This document shows positions 32,709 to 44,025 of a stretch of DNA of 64,000 bases, piece by piece (position 1 is the stretch's first letter; each line of letters starts with the position of its first letter). The notes beneath the pieces are model-generated. The model did no database searches. It saw only the letters and a program-made list of their open reading frames with translations, and had not been told where the DNA came from. The position numbers were made by a program, and so were the translations under genes. The stretch is from Rutpela maculata (Eukaryota > Arthropoda > Insecta > Coleoptera > Cerambycidae). The stretch is taken from assembly GCA_936432065.2 (NCBI GenBank), contig OW386291.2:12067821-12131820 (forward strand), read 5' to 3'.

Positions 32709-34711
32709 CCGGGTGATGTTTTTAGTTGGTACAGCACCTTTTCCTCGCTTATTATTAAAGATAGAGTTTTGAAATTTTGCGGGCATACTTAGTGACATTT
32801 TTTGCATCTAATGCACTTTGCTGTTTGCCGTCTAACCGGAAGTGACGTCAACTTTCGATTTTCAAATGAAACACTATAGTTTTTCTTTTGGATTTCAACA
32901 CTACATTTTTTTCTGAGTTAGAATATGTAAAAAAAGTATTAGGTTAGAACGAAAAGTTTTTGAGATAATACGATTTTAAGGTTTTAGGTGTTGAGAAGCA
33001 CTAAAAATCGAGGAATGAATCATGGAATGATTTTGTGGCAGATTAAAATTGCCGTTAAAACGCGTAATAGGCGCATGTCAAGTCAATAGAAGTTTGCGTT
33101 GTCGTCTTTGAATTTAGCATTTCAAACAATAAAAAACAAACAAAACTATAAACATTTTTATTTCAAACAGTGACAAAAATTTAAACATGAAGCTGCAATA
33201 ACAAGGATATTATCACAAATAATTTTCAAATAAGCCACCATTTTGATCACACTTTTCAACTTTTCTCTTGACACTTTCTGTTGTGTTTTCAATAAACTGA
33301 GGGTTTATCTCTTGGCAGATTTCACGAACACGTGCTTCCAAAGCCGCTCTTGTTTCGCGATCGAATTCATAAACATTATTTTTAATGTGACCCCATAAAA
33401 AAATCCAATGGATTGAGATCCGGGGACCTCGCTGGCCATCTAATCGGTCCGGAGGTTCCGATCCACCTGTCCTCAAAAATAACTGTTAGAAGACCGTCCA
33501 TTACCCTTGTATTGTGAGGTGGGGTTCCGTCTTGCATAAAATAAATTTCTCTAAGTGCTTCCAAAGGTAAATTATCTAGATAATTTTCTTCCAAGAAAGG
33601 CAATAAGTTTTGGGAGATTTTTATCATAAACAACAGGTCCAATCAGTTGGTTGCTAATAAGCCCAACCCAAACATTGAACTTCCAAACTATCTGAAAGTT
33701 GCCGAATTTAATTAAGTGTAAGTGAACCGTGGACCTGTAGTGTGCGTTATGTCGATTGAAAATGCCGTTATTGGTAAAACTGGCCTCGTCACTCCAAATT
33801 ACTTTGTGCCAAATCCCCGGATCTTCTTGATTTTTTATCATGAACCATTCGCAAAACGCAGTTGGTCTGGAAAAATCTCCAGGAAGTAACTTTTGATGTA
33901 TCGAGTATTTGTAAGGATGCTGCCCGTATCGTTTCAATATTTCCTGGATAAAGGAATATGATACGTCAAATTGCACTTCTAGTTGATGAATTGAAATACC
34001 TGAGTTTTCCGTAACGACCAATAGAATATTTAATTAATTATCCTCTTGCCTCGCCAAATAGCAAGTTCTGTTTCGTTTCACTTTAAATTGTCCTAAAGTC
34101 CTTAAAGCAATTATTTTTTTTTTAAATCGACAACCATGTCTTCTTTTCTCGGGATATTCTTCATTGAAACTACAACAAGTTGGTAAATATCTTTGACCAT
34201 TATTGTTAAAAATCATAAGGATATTAAAGAAATCTTCGTTGGTATAATCATTTTCCATTTTTTTCACTAATTTTTTGTGAACTCACGCCAGAAAACTTTG
34301 AAATGCTAAATTCAAAGACGGCAACGCAAACTTCTATTGACTTGACAGGCGCCTACTACGCGTTTTGACGGAAATTTTAATCTGCCGCTAAATCATTCCA
34401 TTTTAGTGCTTCTCAACCCTGAAACCTTAACATCGCATTATCTCAAAAACTTTCCTCTCTAACCTAATACTTTTTTAACATATTCTTACTCAGAAAAAAA
34501 ATCTAGTTTTGAAATCCAAAAGAAAAACTATAGTGTTTCATTTGAAAATCGAAAGTTGACATCACTTCCGGTTAGACGGGAAACAGCAGAAAAATTTTAA
34601 AAGATGCATTAGATGAAAAAAATGTCACTAAGTATGCCTGAAAAATTTCAAAACTCTATCTTTAATAATAAGCGAGGAAAAGGTGCTGTACCAACTAATG
34701 AAATCACCCGG
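32709..34711 (-). mobile_element. DD41D mariner-like element, 2.0 kb, 420-bp TIRs
   Basis: Starts CCGGGTGATGTTTTTAGTTG and ends in the inverse CAACTAATGAAATCACCCGG, with TA on both sides (32707-32708, 34712-34713). Inverted identity continues for about 420 bp on each side (32709-33128 and 34297-34711), e.g. AGTCAATAGAAGTTTGCGTT paired with AACGCAAACTTCTATTGACT. The transposase pseudogene fills the 1.1-kb centre. TIRs of this length are far above the 28 bp of classical mariners. Confidence 0.92.
33213..34267 (-). pseudogene. DD41D mariner-like transposase with all catalytic motifs
   Basis: About 350 codons in four frames from 34267 to 33213. N-terminal YTNEDFFNILMIFNNNGQRY and EEYPEKRRHG (DUF4817-type), then HTH ISIHQLEVQFDVSYSFIQEI. 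First catalytic block IWSDEASFTNNGIFNRHNAHY; the start Met of this frame is internal. Second YFMQDGTPPHNTRVM. Third RSPDLNPLDFFMGSH. Forty-one residues lie between the second and third Asp. The C-terminal VKRKVEKCDQNGGLFENYL completes the family pattern. Frame breaks near 34030, 33590 and 33410 inactivate it, although every catalytic acid is still encoded. Confidence 0.9.
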
Positions 34712-34825
34712 TACAGTGTGTTCACAGGAGGATACAATAAGAAGAAAAACTTCTTTATTTTTGATACTTCAAAAATAAATTGTACCACATAAAAAAAATG
34801 ATAAGGTGAAAAGTTCAAAAATATA

Positions 34826-35650
34826 CCGGGTGTTAACGGAATCATTAGACAATCAGTAGTTTCCAGAGTTTTCAAGATATGTCTTAAATTTGGCAGGGGT
34901 AATATATACCAAAAACGGTAAATTTTTCATAATTTGAAACTCTTCCATCACTTCCGGTTTCCCCGGAAATGACCCCAACTTTTAAATTTTAAATGAAACA
35001 CCCTGTATATTTTTACATTTTTTGATTCCGGAGACGATTTTAAGTATGACTGCGTAGTTTTAAAAAGTTTTTGAGACTACTTGATTCTTTTAGGGCCTTT
35101 TTTATTTTTTCATCTAAAGTACAGTGAATGCATTCAAATCAAAACAATAAGAGAAAAATGTAAACCTGACGTATGGCCCATTTAGTGAACCGGTATAATG
35201 AGCGAACAATTGCAACATATGGACCTATACGTTGGCCTGCTCGTTCTCCAGATCTAAGCATTTTGGATTTTTTTGTGTGGGGTTATGTGAAAGAACGAGT
35301 TTTTTATACACCCCCTCAAACACTTCAAATTTTACAAAATCGTATCCGCGAAATTTTTGCAAGTATAACTCCTGCTATGTTGCGAAATGTTAATTAATCT
35401 TTTAATGTTTTTTATTGTTAAAATAAATAATTTCGGACGCACACTTTTTTTTTTGCAGAGTTGGTTTGTTGACAAAATTAATGTTTCGAATCTAGTTTTA
35501 TTCAATTTCCACGGCATACTTATTTGATAAGCGTATTTTCTCGATATTTTAATTATTATCCACCAAATACACAAGATTTGGGTTAATATCAAACCGATTT
35601 TCGATTTGATGGTATCAATGGATTTGCTGTTAAAATTAGTATTGAACTAC
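34826..35650 (+). mobile_element. Deleted DD41D element, copy 2
   Basis: Left terminus CCGGGTGTTAACGGAATC after TA (34824-34825). 34826-35165 is the inverse of 2215-2577. A transposase C-terminal fragment follows, then 35445-35650, equivalent to 1930-2120. The segment that encoded the first two-thirds of the transposase is gone. The right terminus is not visible. Confidence 0.75.
35173..35397 (+). pseudogene. DD41D transposase C-terminal fragment
   Basis: 75 codons, close to the copy at 886-1119 but better preserved: MAHLVNRYNERTIATYGP, IRWPARSPDLSILDFFVWGY (third catalytic Asp in SPDLSILDFF), RIREIFASITPAMLRNV. It starts just after the second catalytic region, directly against the terminal repeat, so the junction marks an internal deletion. 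Confidence 0.88.
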
Positions 35651-35929
35651 AAAACTGGACTATCACATCTAACCATGAACATCACACACGACATACAACA
35701 AGAGAACACACACTGCGACTTTTATACGAAAAGCTGTTGATATATACGCTACGCAGGACTTAACACAAACAAGGCAGATAAGTTCCCGTCCCCGTCAACA
35801 TCCTTCCTTACAAAAATCTAATGACTCGAAGTCCAAGGATCCCGGATTCGAAACGCAGAGGTTGGGTGTAAGTTCCTCTTCTTTACTTATTTTAAGCTGA
35901 AGAGTGTTTCATAACTAAATTCAACGAAA
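35651..35929. other. Short unassigned stretch
   Basis: CCCGGATTCGAAACGCAGAG near 35846 resembles a tRNA B-box, but no cloverleaf can be formed around it. Confidence 0.4.
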
Positions 35930-36185
35930 TACCATCAAAATATAATCTAGCTCCAGATCTCGTTAAAACACATACGTGTACCAAATTTCAAGTCAATATC
36001 TTAAACGGTTTCAGAGTAATCGTGCGCACAAAAAAGTTACAGACCCACCGACAGACAGACAGAAATTTTTTTGCTCAAACTTATAATCTCGACGTTTCAT
36101 GACATTCTAAGCCTATTTAAACAATAAAAATTGTCAATTTTTTTGCGTTACTCTACTTCCATTGGATGTGGAAGTAAAACGTGTA
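35930..36185 (+). repeat. Repeat A copy
   Basis: Runs from AAATATAATCTAGCTCCAGA through TTTCAAGTCAATATCTTAAA, AATCGTGCGCACAAAAAAGT and ATCTCGACGTTTCATGACAT to the ACTTCCATTGGATGTGGAAG hairpin and the LINE-tail-like VEVKRV codons. A short matching segment (AACATTATTT-CAAAAAACTGCGAAAA) recurs at 61370-61410. Confidence 0.85.
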
Positions 36186-36800
36186 AAACTAACATTATTT
36201 CCAAAAAACTGCGAAAACTATCTTACAGAATGCGCAAGAATTATACGAAGGTTCAATAAATCGAAGAGATAAGGTATACTCTAGTTTTATTTATATTCTT
36301 GACGTATTACGTCAGTATATTACAAATTAGTAATGGCATATCGATGGATTGCAAAGTATAAAAATATCTGCATCGATATATTTCACGGCTTAGTAAACAC
36401 GTTGGCGCTACTATCACATACGGTTTTAGGAAATGGTGCATACGCCGGTCACATTCACAAAATATATCTTAGTGCTGTCTTCAACCAGGCGTATACGACG
36501 AAACACTGATACGCAAGAAGTGTTTATCAGTCTTCATAGGTATTAATGAGTTCGTGGGAGTTGGCTATCTATATATAGCTTCAGAGGGTCACCTGATGGT
36601 CAAATTTGCACACCGCTAAGTCTATTTATAATCGTATGATATTGGAATATAAAAAATTACATTTTGTCCAAGTTTAAATATATGAGCAGTTATAAATTAT
36701 TGTAGTAAATTAAAAAATCATTTATATACCTGAAGTTCAACTGCAATGTTCTATTTCCACAATAGTGGTCGGTAGGCAAAGGTTGGCGCCTCTTGTACAA
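36186..36800. other. Intergenic, nothing identified
   Basis: No ORF or repeat recognised. Confidence 0.45.
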
Positions 36801-37089
36801 GGTGGACCAAATTAGATGGGATTTGGGGTTTTCTCTAAAGCTATGGCAAAAAGACAAAAACCAATACCTATAGCATGTCCTGAGCTCGATTTTCGAGAAA
36901 TAAACAATGGCGCGAATCGCGATCGTCTATCTTTTTCGACTACCGAGCTATAGAGTGTTTTTAGAAAATTTGCATTTTTGGATGACCTCTATATCTCAAT
37001 TACCAATTGTCGAATCGAAAATCGAGTAACACATTCTTAAGGTACTTTTTTGAGTAAAATCCGTTGCTGATAAGAAGAAAATTATGCAT

Positions 37090-38299
37090 TAGAGTGGGCC
37101 GAAAAAACATTTTTTTTTCTTATATCGCTATACCTCAAAAAAGTTGCTTATCGCCTAGCTAAGCAAAATGAAAAAAAAAATTCAAAAAAAAAAAAACATC
37201 TTCCGTTCGCGCATGGCGCTCAAAGTTTTAAAAAATATCGAAATTTCGCTTTTTTTAATTAATTTCTTATAATTGCTAAACTTAATACTAACATGTTACA
37301 TGCCTCTATGGTTCAAAATCAAAACCAGCAAACATTTCACAGATGGTCCAAAGATACTTTTTGGAGCTATCAGAACATCACGGTACCTAAATCAAAATTT
37401 ATTGCAAGTTATCAACCCAGTGATTGAGCGAAACGCTTTCTGCGCTCATCCCGAAAATTTTATTTTTGCCATGACAGTGGATGAAAAAAGACCTATCAGA
37501 GAACTGGGACTACCCAGACTACTGGAAGCTCGATCACTTTCCAAGGGAAAGACCATTCGAAATTTCACCACGCCAAAACTAAATTTTGAAGCAACAGACT
37601 ACGTCGATATGATTTGGTGGGATAGTTTGAAAATCTCTCCTTCTCCACTACTAAGAAAAATCACGGATGAGGACATCATAAAAATGATAAAGACAGACAC
37701 ATCGCCGCAACCAGATTTCCAAAGTTTCCCTTGTCATACCCAGCCGGTTGAACGCTGTGTCAAACTTGTGACTGAAGTATCTCAAAAAGTGTGTGGCGCT
37801 GACGCAAGAGACGGATTAATACGAACTACCCTCTTGTCACGAAGTATTATGCCCGAATTTTCCCAAAAATCAAACTTTAAAGTGATTGATTAATGATTAT
37901 TGAATAAAGAAGTTGAAAATAAAAATATGTTTATCATTTATATAGACTGAACATAAAATTGATAAGCTACGAAATATAGCCGTTTTTAGAGAAAATCCAG
38001 TTTTTTGAGCATTTTGCGCAAACACTAAATATTTCCAATTTAAGGGTTTTAATTTTTTTCGTATTCCCTATATCCCAAACTTCACATTAGGACCTATAGC
38101 GCTTAGTTAGTATTAAGTTTAGCAATTACAAAAAATTAATTAAAATTTTCGACATTTTTTAAAACTTTGAGCGCCATGCGCGAACGGAAGATATTTTTTT
38201 ATTTGATTTTTTTTTTTTTTCATTTTGCTTAGCTAGGCGATAGGCAACTTTTTTGAGGTATAGCGATTTAAAAAAAAAGTGTTTTTTTGGCCCACTCTA
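37090..38299 (+). mobile_element. 1.2-kb element, 205-bp TIRs, 8-bp target duplication
   Basis: The ends TAGAGTGGGCC and GGCCCACTCTA are flanked by TTATGCAT on both sides (37082-37089, 38300-38307). The mirror arm at 46850 preserves the empty site. TIRs of about 205 bp (37090-37295, 38095-38299) pair through CTTCCGTTCGCGCATGGCGC and AATTGCTAAACTTAATACTA. The only ORF begins right where the TIR stops. An 8-bp duplication fits hAT, P, Zisupton or Novosib; the terminus is not the CAGGG of hATs. Superfamily left open. Confidence 0.9.
37300..37893 (+). CDS. Conserved transposon-associated protein fragment (CHTQ-VERCVKLVTE family)
   Basis: 197 intact codons from the first ATG; the open frame extends upstream to a TTG at 37273 inside the TIR. 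Recognisable blocks: ERNAFCAHPENFIFAMTVDE, IRELGLPRLLEAR, RNFTTPKLNFEATDYVDMIW, FPCHTQPVERCVKLVTEVSQ, CGADARDGLIRTTLLSR. The CHTQxVERxVKLVTEAS block recurs, as far as I remember, in many unnamed repetitive insect and cnidarian proteins where it is the C-terminal part of a longer protein. The N-terminal part is missing here, yet the remaining frame has no stop. It may be a preserved truncated protein or a recent deletion product. Function unknown. Confidence 0.65.
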   Translation: MPLWFKIKTSKHFTDGPKILFGAIRTSRYLNQNLLQVINPVIERNAFCAHPENFIFAMTVDEKRPIRELGLPRLLEARSLSKGKTIRNFTTPKLNFEATDYVDMIWWDSLKISPSPLLRKITDEDIIKMIKTDTSPQPDFQSFPCHTQPVERCVKLVTEVSQKVCGADARDGLIRTTLLSRSIMPEFSQKSNFKVID

Positions 38300-39189
38300 T
38301 TATGCATGCTTCAGTTTTCGACATAACGTGTTTTTTAAATTATTTCATTATTCGATCACAACTTAAATTAGCTATCCACGATATATCATTCGTCATATTT
38401 ATCTCTAGAAGACGTAACTAATTTTCGAAAAATTTAATATATTTGTGAGGAGGCCATGGAAAACTATTAACAACAACACTTCCTATAATACAGGGTGTAA
38501 TTAGTTTCATGTCATTAAATGAACTGGTAATGGGGACCGACTAGACAAACAAAAAACCTTTATGACTTTTTCCTCTAGGGGCATTTTGAAAAACTGACCT
38601 AGGTCAACAATTCGAATATTAGGGTAGGAAACATTTGAGAACCACTGCCTTTCTGGGTCTATGGACGTGTACTTCCCAATTATACAACTTTTAAATTGTC
38701 ATAAAAAATTGCAAAGATTACCGACCGACTCGTTCTCGCCGGCCCGCGGCGGCCCGCAGTTTCAAAGCAAAGAAGGGCGGCACCTTTGATGACAGCCCCA
38801 ACGGAACCAATTATAAAAATGTAAATGCAGAACTGCAAGCAAATGATGGGCGTAGAGGTTTAACACAGCATTTTTTACATGTGTATTTTTTTTAATTTAG
38901 AACAAAATATTGGAGCTTTTATTGTTGTTTATAATTTATCAAATTTAAATGTCATTTATTAACATTTGTAACCTAAATGAGTGTTCTGGGTTAAAAGCTT
39001 AAAAAATGAGTAATTATTGCATGGCATTGGGAAATTAAGAGTTAGACGTCCAAGATACGATAACAGAAAATAATTATGTGTATTTTAAGTTAGGAAAAAA
39101 TCTGATTTATTTAACGAATTGACAATCAGGTATCGAAAACTAGAATATTCAATAAATCTAGAACTCACCAATAAATTATTGTTGATTTA

Positions 39190-39640
39190 CATAAATTGTT
39201 CGAAATGGCCTCCGTTAGCATCAATACACTTTTCGGCACGTCGAACTAAGGACATACGCACTCCGTTCAACACATTTGGTAAATTAGGATCATTTTTATG
39301 GTTTTTATGCACATTAAAATACGTTGCTGCCCTGCATAATCTTGAGGTTCTAGAGCTTGGACACGTTGATAGTGATAAGGGTGTAAGTTCATATCTCTTA
39401 AAGTCCTCCACACCACAAAATGCGATACTCCCACATTGTTCGCGACATCGCGGGTGCTTAAAGTTGGATCCGCTTCAATTACCCTGTCTTCGCGTTGTGG
39501 ACCTCGTTCTTCTTCATGTCCATCGAGACGACCTGTTTCCCGAAGACGCTGAGCAATGCTTACAAATATACGTGCACTGTGACGTAAACAGTCACGACCA
39601 AATTTAAATGGTCCAAAGTGATCATTAAAAATTCGGCTAC
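39190..39640 (-). pseudogene. Mariner-like transposase: HTH part joined to C-terminus
   Basis: The minus-strand frame has SARIFVSIAQRLRETGRLDG, EADPTLSTRDVANNVGVSHF (the HTH) and LHPYHYQRVQALEPQDYA, then after a deletion PNLPNVLNGVRMSLVRRAE and CIDANGGHFEQFM. The DDE catalytic core is missing entirely. A 162-codon ORF on the opposite strand (39119-39607) is the antisense shadow. The N-terminal portion is at 41214-41414. Confidence 0.85.
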
Positions 39641-39664
39641 TCGGCAGCTCATATGTCGACAGCG

Positions 39665-41210
39665 GGTCGTGGGCAAGCTCTCTTATGTCAATTATAAAGT
39701 TTCAAAAGATAACTTGTGTATATCAAATGAACAGATGGAAATTTATTGTAAACTTCGGGCGCCAGCCAAGGTTAATTGGCAGAGGTAGGGAAAGAGCAGA
39801 CAAAACACAAACTTCAAAGAAAAAGTATAATAGAAATATATGGTAGTATAAACAAAAGTATCACGATGCAAGTGGAGGTTATCACAGATAATAATAGCAG
39901 AAAATATACTTATGTATATAGGTAAGTAATTATATAAATTATATAGGATATGATATAATTAGTATAAAAATTATTTGCAGAATATATCATCTAGCCATAT
40001 GTCGATAGCTTTCAGGACCGCAAACAGCTGTTTTTGGCTTACATGCGATAACAAAATAAAAAAATAGGAAGTTATATCAGGATTAAGTATAAGAAACATA
40101 AAATGGCATAAGTATACACTAGATAAAATAACGAATAGTAAACGATGACCAATATACAGGCAAATGTACCAATATACGATGGCTCATGCCTTTGTGTCGC
40201 TGAAGACTAATTTGCTTCTTTGGAACGTAATGGCACTACGATCTGGCAGGTTCAAAAAGAAGAAAAACACTCACCAGTCTGTGGTGAAATAATAGCAATC
40301 ATTCCGCTTACCACATGCAGACCCTCTACGAGTGATTGCGATTCCAATAAAAAAATAGGCTCTGCACCCAAGGCAAGGAATTTTCATCAGGCCTCCGCCT
40401 GGCACCAGTTAATCATTAATTTGCTATGTATATATTTGGTTGGAAGTTTTAAACGGCTCATATGCCCAGTAGGCACAACATAAGAGCTGATAGAGGCTGA
40501 AGGGTAGTATTTAAGGGCATACAAAAAACCTAAAAAGTATTACACCTATTACAACTACCAAGGTATGTATATTTATTCAAAATTTAAAATATTATTAAAA
40601 AAGAAACTACTGACCTTAGCTCTTATTAGGTTGATTTATTTTAATAGGGAATTTAAATTCACATCTGGAGAACACCTCCCTGTTCAGCAACCAGCCAAAT
40701 CAAAGATGTCTCCTCCTTTTTTGTCTTTTTGAAAGCAAAAAAGGGTGATTTTGCGCCAATTTGCAAATCAGGCTGTCCATTGATACCTAACTTAAATTTT
40801 GACATTTGCCAATCAAAACAAATCTGAATAACATTTACGAATTTAATTTATTAAATATTTATTATACCTTATAATATCCAGGTAATCTATTAGTCCTTTA
40901 TTTAATTAATTACTTGATAATGTGATTACAACATAACCTTGTATTTGTTATAGGCAGTAATGTAAACAATTGGGACCCAGAGATTTTATAAGGTGCCAGT
41001 GGAGATAACATTTAATTTAATGTAATGCATGGAGTTGCAAGAGGTAACCAGACGTAGTGGGCCTGACAATGGTGAGGCAAGTGTGTTCGGAGGGCTACCG
41101 CTACTGTGCCGAGACCTGTATGCTGCATGTCAATGAAACTAAGCAACGATAATATTGTTCACCTGCGGTATCCTTATTGAAATATATCTGCATTCATACT
41201 ATGTTTTTAA
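39665..41210. other. 1.55-kb sequence splitting the transposase
   Basis: It separates two consecutive transposase parts (NRRHP... and ...SARIF). ACGTCA occurs at both junctions and may be a target duplication. The contents are unassigned: an 87-codon plus ORF at 40220 has no family features, and I see no TIRs. Confidence 0.4.
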
Positions 41211-41213
41211 TTG

Positions 41214-41414
41214 CTAATTCTGAACTGTTACAGCACAGGGATGACGTCGATTAGAGAATTTTAAACGATAAAGCTGTTCCGCAGTAGCTGCATTTCCACG
41301 ACATTCTCCATACATCAAGTGTATATCCGCGAGCTCTGGGTAAGTGTAATCTCCCATAGCGTTCAAAATCTGCGTTTTAAAATACCACACTAAACTATCA
41401 ACAAACGTTGTCAA
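41214..41414 (-). pseudogene. Mariner-like transposase N-terminus (DUF4817-type)
   Basis: YTYPELADIHLMYGECRGNA and EQLYRLKFSNRRHP match the standard N-terminal block of insect mariner-like transposases (Y-T-xx-E-xADMHLxYG ... FPNRRxP). The frame then enters unrelated sequence where the 1.55-kb segment begins. Belongs with 39190-39640. Confidence 0.85.
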
Positions 41415-42335
41415 TAAAGAAAATAAAAATAAAAACTTGGTTCAAAATCCAAAAAGCAACACAAAAAGAATGAACAAGTAAGTAGTGTCTGTACGTAATC
41501 AAGAACTTAACAACTTGAACGGTAAGTCAATAAAATAAATCTTAACTGTAAGTACGTGGCCCTAAATTCAAAAGGAACAAAAGCAACATACAAAAACAAC
41601 GAACGGGTAGGACCTGTGTACTTAACGAAGTACCCACAGAAACTAAAATATTGCACAAGGGAGAGTATAGTTTTCTTCAGATCTACTAAGCACTCAAAAA
41701 ATGCCGACGTCTTTCACCTTTACCGCACCGCTAAAGACCTTACCTTACCTACTTTTAAAAAGCCATAAAAAAGTGTGATGATTATCAACTTGTGTCCTCG
41801 CCGACGCGCGGTCTCTAACAAAGGAGCGCGACATTTTGATAAAGCCGTATTAGCGTATTTGATGGTTAGAGGCGCCGACATACGCGAAGATAAAAGCCTA
41901 TCCCAACATTCCAGCAGTTCTCAAAAACTATTACTGAAAATTTTCGAAATTTTTGTTTATGTTATATAAGGTTTTTTTGTTCGTTTGGTCGTTCACCACC
42001 ACCAGTTTTTTTAATGACATGAAACTAATTACACCCTGTATAAAATAATTTTGCCAAAAACTAAACTACAGTAAATGTTCGAATTGTCTTCAAATATTAT
42101 CTATGCATATTTATCGCATTTCTAATATTTATTGAGGAAACCATGGTAAAAAAAGAAAATCTAAATAAAAATGTCAAAAACTAAGTTGAGTTAATTGTGA
42201 GTGAGCGTTGTTAAAAATGGTTCAATTTAGTAATGGTAAAAATGGTAAAATATGATATGATTAAAAGTGTTTTATAGAACGCGGAGAAGATTCAAATTTA
42301 TCTTCCAAGCTTTACTTTAATATTTAAGTTATAGA

Positions 42336-43079
42336 CAGGGACGGATTTAGCAATAGGCATAGTAGGCACGTGCCTAGGTCGGCAGCAAAATGAGGGCGGC
42401 AAAATTCTGGTCGGGAATATAAAACGACGATTGCAGCAGAAGCACAGAAAAGATAAACTATACAGAATCGAAAATTATAAGGCTCATTGATATAGGACCG
42501 AATTTGAGCCATGTTATAACCGCCCGTCAGTGGTGGAAAACTATCGATAGGACTATCGATAGTATCGATAGTTTTGGACTATCGAAACTATCGATAGTAA
42601 ATTTCACTATCGATAAACTATCGGTACTTTTTATGGTTCGATTTTGTTTTTTTTTTTATATATGTTATGACCTGGCGACAATAATTTCGTTTACAAATAA
42701 AACAGAACAGTATAATATATCAACGAGGCGAGTTGACGGCGTTAGTCCTAGCTGTTGGTGTAACTGTTTTTTGGTAGCCCTGGCGATTACTACTTGGTTG
42801 TTGTTGTTAAATAATGTTATGTCAAACTTTGAGGTTATTTGGGGGGTAAACTCCAAAACGAAATTTTTGCGTCCTCGTAAATTTTACTCGAAAAAAAAAG
42901 TATATTAAGCTTGTGGCGCCCTCTGGGGTACGGCGCCCTCGTGCGGGGCACGGTCGCGCCCCCCTCAAAGGCCGGCCCTGAAGACAAGCCATGTGATTAT
43001 TGTTTACATTTGCGATTGACTCTTCAGGGGCGGAAAATTTAACCATGCCTTGGGCGGCACAAAACTCAATCCGTCCCTG
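42336..43079. mobile_element. hAT-type MITE, 744 bp, 8-bp duplication
   Basis: CAGGGACGGATT at left and AATCCGTCCCTG at right are typical hAT termini. GTTATAGA is duplicated at 42328-42335 and 43080-43087. Inside are a TATCGATAG-rich tract (42535-42632) and AAGGCCGGCCCTGAAG (42967-42983), itself like a second hAT terminus, so a nested insertion is possible. No transposase. It interrupts the N-terminal coding region of the outer element's transposase. Confidence 0.92.
42535..42632. repeat. TATCGATAG-rich palindromic microsatellite
   Basis: Eight or so occurrences of ACTATCGATAG-like words, each self-complementary, inside the hAT MITE. Confidence 0.9.
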
Positions 43080-43089
43080 GTTATAGACA

Positions 43090-44025
43090 GCAAAACTTTG
43101 TGCCAAAAGTGCCGCCTAAACAATATTTTTAGATATCCAGAAAATAGAGAGTCAGACATAAAAATATTCAAAAGGCTACAACAGAATTTAAAAGAGTTTG
43201 GGTCATTTGTAAAACCTCGAGCAAAAATATATAATAAATCAGATAGAGAAGATATGGAAAATATTGTTTTAGAAATTGTAAGATAAAAATACTAATATAT
43301 CGTCACGCGAAATACAGGAAAATTTAATCCCAAAAACAACTACGTTGCGTTGCCGGAATTTTTAATAGGTATAATAACCGCCATTGGGTTCATGAAAATC
43401 CGCACGTAACCGCTACATTTAACCGTGAAGGACGATTTGGATTTGGTGTGTGGTGTGGTTTTATTGGATACCAAATAAATAATAGGTCCTCATTTTCTTC
43501 ACGGTAATTTGAATACCGAAAATTTTATTAACTGTCTACGACAAGAAATAGAACCCTTTGTAGACAATATGCCTGTAAGGCAACCTCAAAAATTAATTTA
43601 CAAACATGATGGCGCCCCAGGTTATATGTCAAATGAAACACGAAATCATTTGGAGAGAATTGAGTAGGTATCTGGGTATCACTCAGGACTAGTTTATCAT
43701 TGTCTAGTTATCTAAGTTAACTAAATTGACAATTAACAATTAATTTAGCTAACTGGACATTAATAAACAACAAAGTAGTTTTGTAGTATGTATTGTTTAA
43801 TTTTTAAGAAATAATGGTATAATTTTGTGGCCAGCTAGATCTCCCGATATAACCTCTACCGAATTTTGGCTTTGGGGTTATTTAAAAATATTACGTATAG
43901 AGAACATTCTAATAACATTGAAGAAATGGAAAACAAAACATTAGCCGTGTTTCGTATAATAAATCCTGTCATGATTTTGTCTGGGGTCCAACAGTACGAA
44001 ATCGCTCAAAATTCCAAGTAACCTG
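43090..44025 (+). pseudogene. Mariner-like transposase of the outer element, broken
   Basis: N-terminal part RYPENRESDIKIFKRLQQNL and KEFGSFVKPRAK (DUF4817-type), followed in other frames by a GRFGFGVWCG region, NFINCLRQEIEPFVDNMPVR, KLIYKHDGAPGYMSNETRNH (second catalytic Asp in HDGAP) and, after a 150-bp interruption, WPARSPDITSTEFWLWGYLK, where Glu stands at the position usually occupied by the third Asp. Many stops. It lies in the loop of the outer long-TIR element and is oriented toward its right arm. Confidence 0.8.

Larger units (their letters stand above)
38491..42038 (-). mobile_element. Mariner-like element, 3.5 kb, TIR CAGGGTGTAATTAG
   Basis: The ends CAGGGTGTAATTAGTTTCAT and ATGAAACTAATTACACCCTG are exact inverses, with TA at 38489-38490 and 42039-42040. 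It interrupts the left arm of the outer element. Inside are two separated parts of one minus-strand transposase (41414-41214 and 39640-39190) with about 1.55 kb of unrelated sequence between them. The TIR proper is short (about 30 bp). Confidence 0.88.

Noticed and set aside
35835..35875. tRNA-like B-box GGATTCGAAACG
   Set aside because: No A-box at proper distance and no cloverleaf pairing.
39119..39607. 162-codon plus-strand ORF
   Set aside because: Antisense of the mariner-like transposase HTH and C-terminal codons; no family features of its own.
42504..43106. ORFs of 63-134 codons at 42.5-43.1 kb
   Set aside because: They lie in the non-coding hAT MITE with microsatellite; no transposase motifs.
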